Source: Liquidambar formosana
Taxonomy: Eukaryota; Streptophyta; Magnoliopsida; Saxifragales; Altingiaceae
Direction: 5' to 3'
Assembly: GCA_039720395.1 (NCBI GenBank)
Contig: CM077827.1
Location: forward strand, 12,371,115 to 12,435,114
Length of the DNA: 64,000 bases
Shown here: positions 56,537 to 64,000 of the stretch, piece by piece
Position numbering within the stretch: the stretch's first letter is position 1
Layout of the letters: every line of letters begins with the position of its first letter
Program-made: the position numbers and the translations under genes
The notes under the pieces: model-generated
The model's input: only the letters and a program-made list of their open reading frames with translations
Told to the model about the DNA's origin: nothing
The model's database searches: none

Positions 56537-57694
56537 ATGGCCGATGAAAGAACTAGTGAGGGGCACTTTGACCTTGAGGCTTGCCTGAAAGCCATCATGG
56601 CCAAGCTTGACCATACCGCCGAGACATCCGATACCGCATTGAAAATGGCTCAAGAGAACCAACAGAAGATGGCGGATTTTGAACAAAATGGCTTTAAGGC
56701 CCATTCCTCGGGTATACCTCATGGGGCTGGCACCGAAGAGGGACCTCAATCCAATGAGAACACCAAGACAAGGGGGGAAAGTAGCTCGAAACCTGAGGTC
56801 ACCAACCTAGAAGGGGAAGCCAAGGGGAAAGGTACTAGCAGTGATTCCGTGTTAGCTAGCAAAGTAGAAGCATTGGAGAGAACTATAAAAGGGATTCGCA
56901 GGGCTGATGACATGGTCAATGTGCGGACTCTATCCCTGTTTCCAACGGCTCGTATTCCACTACAATTCAAGATGCCGGAGTTAGAAAAGTTCGATGGGAC
57001 GGGTTGCCCTAAGACTCATTTGAAGATGTACGTGCGAGCTATGCACCCTCGAGGGGCTACTGACGAGCTTTTAGCTCAAATGTTCCATGAAACCTTGGCC
57101 ACTTCTGCTTTGAAATGGTTCTTATCCTTGGATGATAATAGAACCCGGACTTGGGAAGACATATGCAATGAGTTTTCAGAGCACTACAAGTATAACACAG
57201 AGGTGGACGTTACTCGAAGGGACCTAGAAACTACCAAGCAAGGGGCTCATGAAACTTTCTCCGCTTACATTACAAGGTGGAGACAAAAGGCGTCGAGAAT
57301 GACGGATAGGCCGAATGAGGAGGACCAAATTCAGTTAGTGGTTAAGAACCTGCTGCCCGTGTATCACAAGCACCTATTTGCCCACTATTTCCCAAATTTC
57401 AAAGCTCTCATTGGGGCTGGCACGCAGGTTGAAGATGCTATCAATGATGGGACAATCAAGACTGAGGAAGTGAGGAGTCGCAAGACAAACTTTACTGGGA
57501 AGAACAATGCCGAGGTCAACACCATAACTCAACCAATCCAACCCTTTTCTCTCAATGATGTCAACCCACCTCGCCAATTCACTGACCTATTCATGCCACT
57601 CGAAAGAGTCCTTGAAAAGCTCATAAGTCGTGACCTATTGAAGCCACTCGACCCAAGACCTCCTACCAAATCCCTTACCCAAGAGCTACAATGA
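56537..57694 (+). CDS. Gag of element 3
   Basis: Starts at the first ATG of the frame (MADERTSEGHFDL). A Gln/Lys-rich N-terminus is followed by the gag capsid region (FKMPELEKFDGTGCPKTHLK, ALKWFLSLDD, FSEHYKYN, QGAHETFSAYITRWRQKA), in about residues 140-280. The frame stops at 57694, but from 57663 the +1 frame continues the expected protein (PNPLPKSY) into two zinc-knuckle-like repeats. A one-base indel near 57660 therefore separates gag from protease in this copy. Confidence 0.85.
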   Translation: MADERTSEGHFDLEACLKAIMAKLDHTAETSDTALKMAQENQQKMADFEQNGFKAHSSGIPHGAGTEEGPQSNENTKTRGESSSKPEVTNLEGEAKGKGTSSDSVLASKVEALERTIKGIRRADDMVNVRTLSLFPTARIPLQFKMPELEKFDGTGCPKTHLKMYVRAMHPRGATDELLAQMFHETLATSALKWFLSLDDNRTRTWEDICNEFSEHYKYNTEVDVTRRDLETTKQGAHETFSAYITRWRQKASRMTDRPNEEDQIQLVVKNLLPVYHKHLFAHYFPNFKALIGAGTQVEDAINDGTIKTEEVRSRKTNFTGKNNAEVNTITQPIQPFSLNDVNPPRQFTDLFMPLERVLEKLISRDLLKPLDPRPPTKSLTQELQ

Positions 57695-59591
57695 GAATGA
57701 GTACTGCAAGTACCATCAATCCAAAGGCCATGCCACCAATCGCTGTATTCGCCTTCGCCACCAAGTCCAAGACCTCATTGACAAGCAAGTCATTTCACCA
57801 CCAACCCGTCCAAATGTCACCCGTAATCCTCTCCCATCACACAACAACACATCCCCACCTAACACCATAAATGCCATTGGGGTTGAATCCTCTCGCCTTC
57901 GCCATCCCATAAGACAATACACTCCGCTCCCCATGACCTTAACCCGTCTTTTCACCATTTGCCGCAATAACAGCCTTATCATGCCACTTCCACCAAATCC
58001 AAGGCCATCAACCCCTCACCAATATTGCCAATACCATCGTGCACCCAGCCATGACACCGAGGCTTGTTCTATACTAAAGAAGATCATTCAAGACCTCATT
58101 GACCAAAAAGTTTTGTTGTTGCCAAAGAAATCTATCCAACAAGAGCTGAAAGAAAGATATGAAGCAGGGGATCCTCAGGTTGGCCTATTAGGTCAATCAT
58201 CGAGGAAATTTGATTACTATGTGCTGTACTCAAGCCCAAGTCCGATATCAGATGAGCCGATAGTCTCTTCAGGTTGGGATGACTTGCCGACAGAGATGGA
58301 GAGCATTGACATGATAGAATGGGATGACTTAATGAATGACTCCGAGGAAGTCCATGACATATGGGCTAGCGATGATGAGTTGGACCATATAACCAGAGGG
58401 GGTCGTCATTTCAAGCCTCCCCACCTAGAGTCTGAAAATCCATTGGAAGATTTGGAAGGGCAGAGGCGCCCTAGCTTGCAAGAAGAAGAGGATGAAGTGC
58501 TTAGGCAGCTGAAGAAGACCAATGCCAACATTACTATTTGGGGCTTGCTCATGGCCTCGCATAAGCACAGACAGACCGTGTTGAAACTGTTGAATCAGAT
58601 ACAAGTGCCTGTTGACACATCCCCCGAGGGATTGGTACATTTGGTGAATCCAACTCTCAAGAACTCAACCATCGTGTTCACCGATGTAGACCTACCTAAA
58701 AGCGGGCCGAGCCATTCTCAAGCTCTCTATGTGACCGTTGACACTATGGGGAAGAGGGTTCCCACCGTTCTTATCGACAATGGGTCCGCACTGAATGTAT
58801 GTCCTCTCCGAACTGCCACTGTTTTGGGTTTGGGACCCACTGATTTCACGCCATCTAGGCAGACCGTAAGAGCTTATGACAACACCCGCCGAGAAGTAAT
58901 AGGGGTAGTTACTTTGCCTCTTATCATGGGACCCACTGAATTTAGGGTAGAATTCCAAGTGTTGGATGTGCCGTCATGTTTCAACTTGTTGTTGGGCCGA
59001 CCTTGGATCCATCCTGCTGGGGCTGTGCCATCTTCACTCCATCAAAAGGTGAAGTTTCCTTATGAAGGAGCCATAGTAACACTTCAAGGGGACTATGAAT
59101 TGAAACTCGCAGGTGTGCCTATATGTGAGATACAACTTGAATCAGCAGCGATACCACTATCTGGGTTTGATTATGTCCAATGCATTGAGAAAGAGCTGAA
59201 TGAATCATCACGCCATTACTCTTCTATAAAGCAGTACATCCCATATACTTTTTATCCAAGTTCCGACCCAGCCGTGGCAGATAAAAGTTTTGGTGATAGA
59301 TACTTCACAGAAGGGCCGAATCCTCAAAGTTTGACAAGTTGGTACCACTCTATCCAAGATCTATATGGAAGCTTGAAAGAGGAAGACTGGGCAGAGAACC
59401 TTGATGCGGGGGCTATGACTGAAATGCTCCAAGACATGATCCTCACCGTGGAAGACTCGACCATTGAAGAACTCCAGGGTTCATCCATTAGCCATGCTAC
59501 CGTGCCATTCCTGAATTGGTACCTTGAATGTGGTGTCATTGCGGAGATCCATGAAGAAGAAGACCTTGGCCTACCTGATAGCAGCTTGTAG
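57663..59591 (+). CDS. Zinc-knuckle-like repeats and aspartic protease of element 3
   Basis: The frame is open from 57663; the first ATG is at 57933, but the upstream part is clearly coding. Two Cys/His units follow each other, YCKYHQSKGHATNRC (57702-57746) and YCQYHRAPSHDTEAC (58023-58067), as is usual at the gag C-terminus of this lineage. The protease lies later, with VLIDNGSALNV (Asp codon 58776-58778) and LLLGRPWIHPAGAVPSSLHQ. The C-terminal 150 residues are acidic and unassigned. The frame ends in TAG at 59589-59591, next to a candidate intron. Confidence 0.85.
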   Translation, partial: LPNPLPKSYNENEYCKYHQSKGHATNRCIRLRHQVQDLIDKQVISPPTRPNVTRNPLPSHNNTSPPNTINAIGVESSRLRHPIRQYTPLPMTLTRLFTICRNNSLIMPLPPNPRPSTPHQYCQYHRAPSHDTEACSILKKIIQDLIDQKVLLLPKKSIQQELKERYEAGDPQVGLLGQSSRKFDYYVLYSSPSPISDEPIVSSGWDDLPTEMESIDMIEWDDLMNDSEEVHDIWASDDELDHITRGGRHFKPPHLESENPLEDLEGQRRPSLQEEEDEVLRQLKKTNANITIWGLLMASHKHRQTVLKLLNQIQVPVDTSPEGLVHLVNPTLKNSTIVFTDVDLPKSGPSHSQALYVTVDTMGKRVPTVLIDNGSALNVCPLRTATVLGLGPTDFTPSRQTVRAYDNTRREVIGVVTLPLIMGPTEFRVEFQVLDVPSCFNLLLGRPWIHPAGAVPSSLHQKVKFPYEGAIVTLQGDYELKLAGVPICEIQLESAAIPLSGFDYVQCIEKELNESSRHYSSIKQYIPYTFYPSSDPAVADKSFGDRYFTEGPNPQSLTSWYHSIQDLYGSLKEEDWAENLDAGAMTEMLQDMILTVEDSTIEELQGSSISHATVPFLNWYLECGVIAEIHEEEDLGLPDSSL

Positions 59592-59758
59592 GTGTCTTAG
59601 TTTAGTAATATTTCCCTAATTCAATAAGATGTATCTACTTAACTCACCTTGTGGAGTCATAGTATTGATACAGATTTGTTTGTTTTCCTTCTTTCTTTTG
59701 TGTGTCATTCCCATTATTCCTAGTCAATAAAGTGTGCTTTCTTTCTCTATATATGCAG
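59588..59758 (+). other. Candidate intron between protease and RT of element 3
   Basis: Donor GTAGGT at 59588 and acceptor TATATGCAG ending at 59758, preceded by a T/C-rich tract. Removing these 171 bases would take out the TAG stop and join the two frames in phase (two bases plus one base of a codon). Ogre elements have a spliced intron at this same place. A donor at 59592 would leave the stop and put the frames out of phase. Confidence 0.45.
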
Positions 59759-59777
59759 TGTCTCTTTTCTCTCCTCT

Positions 59778-60755
59778 ATGGATATTTATGGCATAGATAT
59801 AGATCCTAGGAACGATGTCACCCTGGAGCTCGTTGAGCAAAGGAAAAGGGGCGTCACCGAACCTAATATGGATGAATCGGAATCAATCAACTTAGGGACG
59901 AATGAATTGCCAAGAATAGTTAAAATTGGGAAAACCCTCTCCCCCGTTGAAAAAGAAAAGATGATCTCTCTCTTGAAAGCCAACATTATGGCTTTTGCAT
60001 GGTCTTATGAAGACATGCCTGGCATCGACCCCGATATTGTGCAATACTATATCCCCACTAATTCCCTAAAGAAGCCGGTAAAGCAGAAACTCAGAAGATT
60101 AAAACCAGAATGGGCCCTAAAAGTAAAAGAAGAGGTAACTAAACAACTAGACGCGGGTTTCCTCCAAGTTGTGGAGTACCCCGAGTGGTTGTCGAATATA
60201 GTGCCTGTGCCTAAAAAAGATGGGAAAGTGAGGATGTGTATCGACTTCCGAGATCTCAACGCCGCGAGCCCTAAGGATGACTTTCCTTTACCCCATATCG
60301 ATGTGTTGGTAGATAGCACGGTGGGACATGCACTCCTCTCCTTCATGGACGGATTCTCCGGGTATAACCAGATAAAGATGGCGCCTCAAGACATGGAGAA
60401 AACAGCCTTTATCACGCAATGGGGAACGTACTGTTACAAAGTAATGCCTTTTGGCTTAAGAAACGCTGGGGCTACTTACCAAAGAGCAACTACGACCCTA
60501 TTGCATGATATGATCCATAAGGAAGTCGAGGTTTATGTCGATGATATGATCGTAAAGTCCGTGGATAGGGAAGGGCATTTTAAGGCACTAGAGAAATTCT
60601 TAGAGCGAGCAAAAAAGTACAATCTCCGTCTCAACCCACAGAAGTGTGCTTTCGGCGTCACTGCAGGCAAGCTATTGGGGTTTATGATCACTCAGAGAGG
60701 TATCGAAGTGGACCCAGGGAAGATAAAAGCTATTGTGGAGATGGAGTCCGCCTAG
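59778..60755 (+). CDS. Reverse transcriptase (N-terminal pol) of element 3
   Basis: Starts MDIYGIDIDPRND. The RT signature runs from PVPKKDGKVRMCIDFRDLN through SFMDGFSGYNQIKM and PFGLRNAGATYQRA to the catalytic YVDD (60534-60545). The frame ends at 60755 because of a one-base indel near 60750, after AIVEME; the RT thumb continues in the next frame from TEKQIRGFLGR. It copies genomic RNA into cDNA. Confidence 0.9.
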   Translation: MDIYGIDIDPRNDVTLELVEQRKRGVTEPNMDESESINLGTNELPRIVKIGKTLSPVEKEKMISLLKANIMAFAWSYEDMPGIDPDIVQYYIPTNSLKKPVKQKLRRLKPEWALKVKEEVTKQLDAGFLQVVEYPEWLSNIVPVPKKDGKVRMCIDFRDLNAASPKDDFPLPHIDVLVDSTVGHALLSFMDGFSGYNQIKMAPQDMEKTAFITQWGTYCYKVMPFGLRNAGATYQRATTTLLHDMIHKEVEVYVDDMIVKSVDREGHFKALEKFLERAKKYNLRLNPQKCAFGVTAGKLLGFMITQRGIEVDPGKIKAIVEMESA

Positions 60756-63138
60756 CACTGAGAAGCAGATCCGGGGTTTTCTGGGAAGAGTTCAATACAT
60801 AAGTCGATTCATTGCCAACTTGACCATGGTTTGCGAACCAATCTTCAAATTGCTTAAGAAAGGTATGCCAAAAGTATGGAACGAAGAATGCCAAGAGGCC
60901 TTTGAGACCATTAAGAGATACTTGAGCAATCCTCCAATCTTAGTTCCCCCACGGCAAGGCGCGCCACTTTTGTTATACTTAACGGTCACTGAAACCGCGA
61001 CGGGAGCTATGTTAGCTCAATATCTTGAAGGGTCTACAAAGGAAAATGCCATTTATTACTTAAGCAAGAAAATGACAGACTATGAAGTGAAGTACAATGC
61101 AATTGAAAAGGCTTGTGTGGCACTAGTATGGGCGACGCAGAAACTCCGGCACTACATGATGTCCTTCGAAGTGTTCTTGATAAGTCGCATGGACCCGTTG
61201 AAGTACCTGGTAGAAAGGCCAGTATTGTCATTCAGAACTGCTCGATGGTCAATTCTCCTCAATGAATTCGACATCAAGTACGTGAATCAGAAGTCTATCA
61301 AGGGAAGCGTCATCGCAGACTACCTAGCCAGCTGTCCGGTGTCATCATCCGCTCCGTTCAACGATCAATTCCCAGATGAGGACGTGCTAGAGATTGGTAG
61401 AAAAACTTGGAGAGTATACTTCGATGGGGCAGCCAATAAGAAAGGTTATGGGATAGGAGTCCTGCTGGTCTCACCCGAAGAGGCATTTACACCGTTGGCG
61501 GTCAAGTTGGGGTTCGAAGCCACCAACAACATTGCTGAATATGAGGCCTGTATCCTAGCATTGGAAGCGGCACTTGAATTGGGGATCAAAGAATTAGAAG
61601 TGTTCGGGGACTCGGCGCTAATCATCTGTCAGATAAAAGGGGAATGGAAAACTCGAGATGAGAAGCTGCTACCCTACCATGCCTACCTGGAAGCTCTAAC
61701 CAAGGAGTTCTCAGAGATAGAATTTAACTACCTTTCAAGGAACAAGAACCAGTTCGCCGATGCCTTGGTGACCCTAGCATCCATGGTGGAGATACCTGAA
61801 GGGGGAAATGTGAAGCCGTTGGTGATAGAATGCCGAGACAAGCCTGTGTACTGTTGTGCAATCCGAGGAGGAGAGGTAAATGATGGCCGTCCGTGGTTCC
61901 ATGACATAAAGAAGTTCATTGAAGAAAGGGAATACCCAGAAGGAGCATCTCGTATCGATAGAAAAACCCTAAGGCGGTTGGCGAGTCACTATGTACTTTG
62001 TGGAGGAAAGCTATATCGGAGATCATACGACGGGATCCACCTGCTGTGTGTCACCGAGGAGGAAGCCGAGCATCTGATTAAAGAAATCCATGAAGGGACA
62101 GGGGCTCCGCATATGAATAGCTATATGTTAGCTAAGAAAATCATGAGGTTAGGCTATTATTGGTCCACCATGGAAAGAGACTGCCACGCACATGTCAAGA
62201 AGTGCCACAAATGCCAACTGTTCGCCAGTGGACAACATTTGCCTTCTATGCCTTTAACGAGTATGTCATCACCTTGGCCATTCGCGGTATGGGGGATAGA
62301 TATCATCGGACAGATCAAGCCAAAGGCATCAAATGGGCATGAATACATCCTGGTTGCCATCGACTACTTCACTAAGTGGGTGGAAGCAGCGTCCTTCAAG
62401 ACCTTGAATTCCAAGAAGGTAGCACAGTTCATACAGCACAGTATCATCTATCGATATGGGGTACCGCATGAAGTTATCTCAGACAATGGCCAGCACTTTC
62501 AGAAAGAAACCCATGAGCTCTTGCAAAAGTACGGCATAGCCCACCATCTGTCGTCACCATACCGTCCTCAGACTAATGGAGCGGTGGAAGCAGCTAACAA
62601 GAACATCAAGAAGATACTACAGAAGACTGCGGACTCACACACAGACTGGCATGAGAAGTTGCCATTGGCTCTATGGGGTTACAGACCATCAATAAGATCG
62701 TCAACAGGGGCTACCCCTTATTCTCTAGTTTATGGAATGGAGGCCGTGTTGCCAGTTGAATTGGAAGTTCCTTCACTAAGAGTTGCCGTGGAGAGCCAGA
62801 TAACAGAAGTGGACTGGGTTAAGAGCCGCTATGATGAGTTAGCTTTGCTGGATGAAAGGCGTTTAAGGGCGCTGTATCATGTTCAGGGGTATCAACGGAG
62901 AGTTGCCAGAGCATTCAACAAGCATGTCAAAGATCGAGGTCTAAAGAAAGGGGATGTAGTGCTGAAAGAAATCAGAGCTCCAGTGTTCGATTCGCGGGGA
63001 AAATTCAAGCCAAGTTGGGGTGGGCCATACATTATCAAAGAGATATTGCCAGCAGGGGCTGTTCGCCTCATGGATTTAGATGGAATTGAGCTCGCTCGTC
63101 CAACTAATTTGGACCAATTGAAAAAATATCATGTTTGA
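60733..63138 (+). CDS. RT thumb, RNase H, archaeal-type RNase H and integrase of element 3
   Basis: From about 60760 the frame continues pol: GFLGRVQYISRFI (thumb), then a gypsy RNase H (LLYLTVTETATGAMLAQ, YNAIEKACVALVWA). The second RNase H has YFDGAANK, AEYEACILALEAA, FGDSALI and ADALV with the D-E-D-D residues. Integrase follows with an HHCC finger (EIHEGTGAPH, CHKCQ), DDE residues in WGIDIIGQ, ISDNGQHF and NGAVEAANK, and a GPY motif (WGGPYII). No chromodomain. The frame ends in TGA at 63138. Apart from the indel at its start it is uninterrupted, suggesting a fairly young copy. Confidence 0.9.
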   Translation: MWRWSPPSTEKQIRGFLGRVQYISRFIANLTMVCEPIFKLLKKGMPKVWNEECQEAFETIKRYLSNPPILVPPRQGAPLLLYLTVTETATGAMLAQYLEGSTKENAIYYLSKKMTDYEVKYNAIEKACVALVWATQKLRHYMMSFEVFLISRMDPLKYLVERPVLSFRTARWSILLNEFDIKYVNQKSIKGSVIADYLASCPVSSSAPFNDQFPDEDVLEIGRKTWRVYFDGAANKKGYGIGVLLVSPEEAFTPLAVKLGFEATNNIAEYEACILALEAALELGIKELEVFGDSALIICQIKGEWKTRDEKLLPYHAYLEALTKEFSEIEFNYLSRNKNQFADALVTLASMVEIPEGGNVKPLVIECRDKPVYCCAIRGGEVNDGRPWFHDIKKFIEEREYPEGASRIDRKTLRRLASHYVLCGGKLYRRSYDGIHLLCVTEEEAEHLIKEIHEGTGAPHMNSYMLAKKIMRLGYYWSTMERDCHAHVKKCHKCQLFASGQHLPSMPLTSMSSPWPFAVWGIDIIGQIKPKASNGHEYILVAIDYFTKWVEAASFKTLNSKKVAQFIQHSIIYRYGVPHEVISDNGQHFQKETHELLQKYGIAHHLSSPYRPQTNGAVEAANKNIKKILQKTADSHTDWHEKLPLALWGYRPSIRSSTGATPYSLVYGMEAVLPVELEVPSLRVAVESQITEVDWVKSRYDELALLDERRLRALYHVQGYQRRVARAFNKHVKDRGLKKGDVVLKEIRAPVFDSRGKFKPSWGGPYIIKEILPAGAVRLMDLDGIELARPTNLDQLKKYHV

Positions 63139-63463
63139 GGCCTGCTAGGTTGAAAACCCGTAAGGGCGGCCTAGGCAAAAGTTAAGGCATAAGAACTACG
63201 TAAGACCTGATTCTCCATTCAAAAACAAAAAAAAAAAAAAAAACAAAAAAAACAAAAACAAAAAACAAAAAAAACAACAAAACAAAAAAAGAAGAAGAAA
63301 AACCATGGAGATACGTAGGCAACCATAAAGTTACCTTGGGTGCGGTCTAAATCAAACAAGAAAATCCCAAATTTGATTTATTATTGGCAATTTATTCAAA
63401 ACTAAAATTGATTGACATAGCAATTCATTGGTATTAAGTAAAAGAACTATAATGCATAATATC
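63139..63463. other. Spacer between pol and the antisense ORF of element 3
   Basis: Contains an A-rich tract with scattered C (63222-63302) and a TACGTAGGCAACC motif. A TACGTAGGCG motif also occurs in the LTR near 55177. Confidence 0.4.
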
Positions 63464-64000
63464 CTATTCTATTTTCTTGAGCCTCTTTGCAGCTCGCTCC
63501 TCAGCTTTCTTCTTCTCTCTTTCATGTCTTCTTTTCTTTCTCAAGTCATGTTCATAAGCTGCTGTCACTGCTTCCATAATATCTTCTCTGCAAGATCCAA
63601 GTTCGTTGTTCTTGATAAGTCCAAAAATCCTTCTCTTCGAAGTAGTCTCTCTCTCACCTAAATTGCTTTTCAACCATTCCTTATACTCGGGGCTCATCAT
63701 ATATGGACCATCAGTATTCGTAACTTGGGTTAGTATCAACTTGCTAGGCCATCGGTCCTTCTCCCAAGTCACTACAGAAAGACCCGCGGGCACCACAGGA
63801 TAGTCACCTTTCAAGGAAGTGGGTATGGTTTGCATGGCGCCCATCTGACGCAGAACCCTTGAAGGCCGAATAGAAGGAAGTAGACCTCAGTCCTATGAGT
63901 CTCACCATGGCGCATCCAGAAGTCCGCAGAAGCACCTGGTCACTGCAGCCCCATATGAATACAAACCACTTGAACTCCTCCAAGAAAGGGTTTGGTAGTA
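63464..64000 (-). pseudogene. Antisense ORF of element 3, DUF7745-like, partial and frameshifted
   Basis: On the minus strand the last 126 codons are open (63844-63464), including RVLRQMGAMQTIP upstream and across the start, TWEKDRWPSKL and a basic coiled-coil tail (KKRRHEREKKKAEERAAKR). Upstream to the window edge, a different frame reads RLIGLRSTSFYS, which fits just before RVLRQMG, so there is at least one indel near 63865-63880. The pattern resembles plant DUF7745 proteins of transposable elements, which are related in style to plant mobile domain proteins. Function unknown. The start lies outside the window. Confidence 0.45.

Larger units (their letters stand above)
52876..64000 (+). mobile_element. 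Element 3: Tat-lineage Ty3/gypsy retrotransposon, right end outside the window
   Basis: 5' LTR, tRNA-Arg-type primer site, gag, protease, a candidate intron, RT, two RNase H domains and integrase on the plus strand, then the start of an antisense ORF at 63464. The archaeal-type RNase H and the antisense ORF place it in Tat. Two single-base frameshifts (near 57660 and 60750) break the coding region. Confidence 0.9.

Overview
The window is nuclear DNA of a flowering plant, most likely a woody eudicot. The reasons are Ty3/gypsy retrotransposons of the plant-specific Tat lineage, GT-AG introns in small host genes, many foldback MITEs, AT-rich spacers, (AT)n microsatellites and a tRNA-derived SINE. 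Most of the 64 kb is transposon. The only host genes I can defend belong to one family: small secreted EG45-domain proteins (plant natriuretic peptide / expansin-like family).

Layout. 1-2908: 3' part of a Tat-type element (element 1) with an antisense ORF and an LTR. 2909-12970: AT-rich spacer with a tandem array of small hairpins, MITEs lying inside (AT)n tracts, and two broken EG45-like copies (5473-5832 and about 7043-7330). 13560-25507: a long Tat-type element (element 2) with gag-protease, pol (RT, two RNase H domains, integrase), an antisense plant-mobile-domain ORF and a 3' LTR; no matching 5' LTR is visible. 25753-26273: an intact EG45-like gene on the minus strand, inside a 1.55 kb segment duplicated from 5473-7010. 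27481-34600: nested MITEs and hAT-like elements, ending in an EG45-like pseudogene (34620-34920). 41055-41711: a second intact EG45-like gene, on the plus strand, with three exons. 42.8-51.2 kb: more foldback MITEs, a CACTA fragment holding a SINE, and one orphan exon-like segment. 51227-52800: a MITE split by a solo Copia-like LTR. 52876-64000: 5' LTR, primer-binding site, gag-pro-pol and the start of an antisense ORF of a third Tat-type element (element 3), cut by the window end.

How it fits together. Tandem duplication seems to have spread the EG45-like genes, and retrotransposon and MITE insertions then pushed the copies apart; two of at least five copies still look functional. In all three Tat-type elements the antisense slot beside the 3' LTR is occupied, but each time by a different protein family: PF04195-like, plant mobile domain, and DUF7745-like. 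These antisense ORFs and the large foldback MITE family (nine copies plus a longer relative with the same ends) are the least ordinary parts. No tRNA, rRNA, CRISPR array or bacterial-type operon was seen. Family names rest on motif recognition by eye; no search was run.
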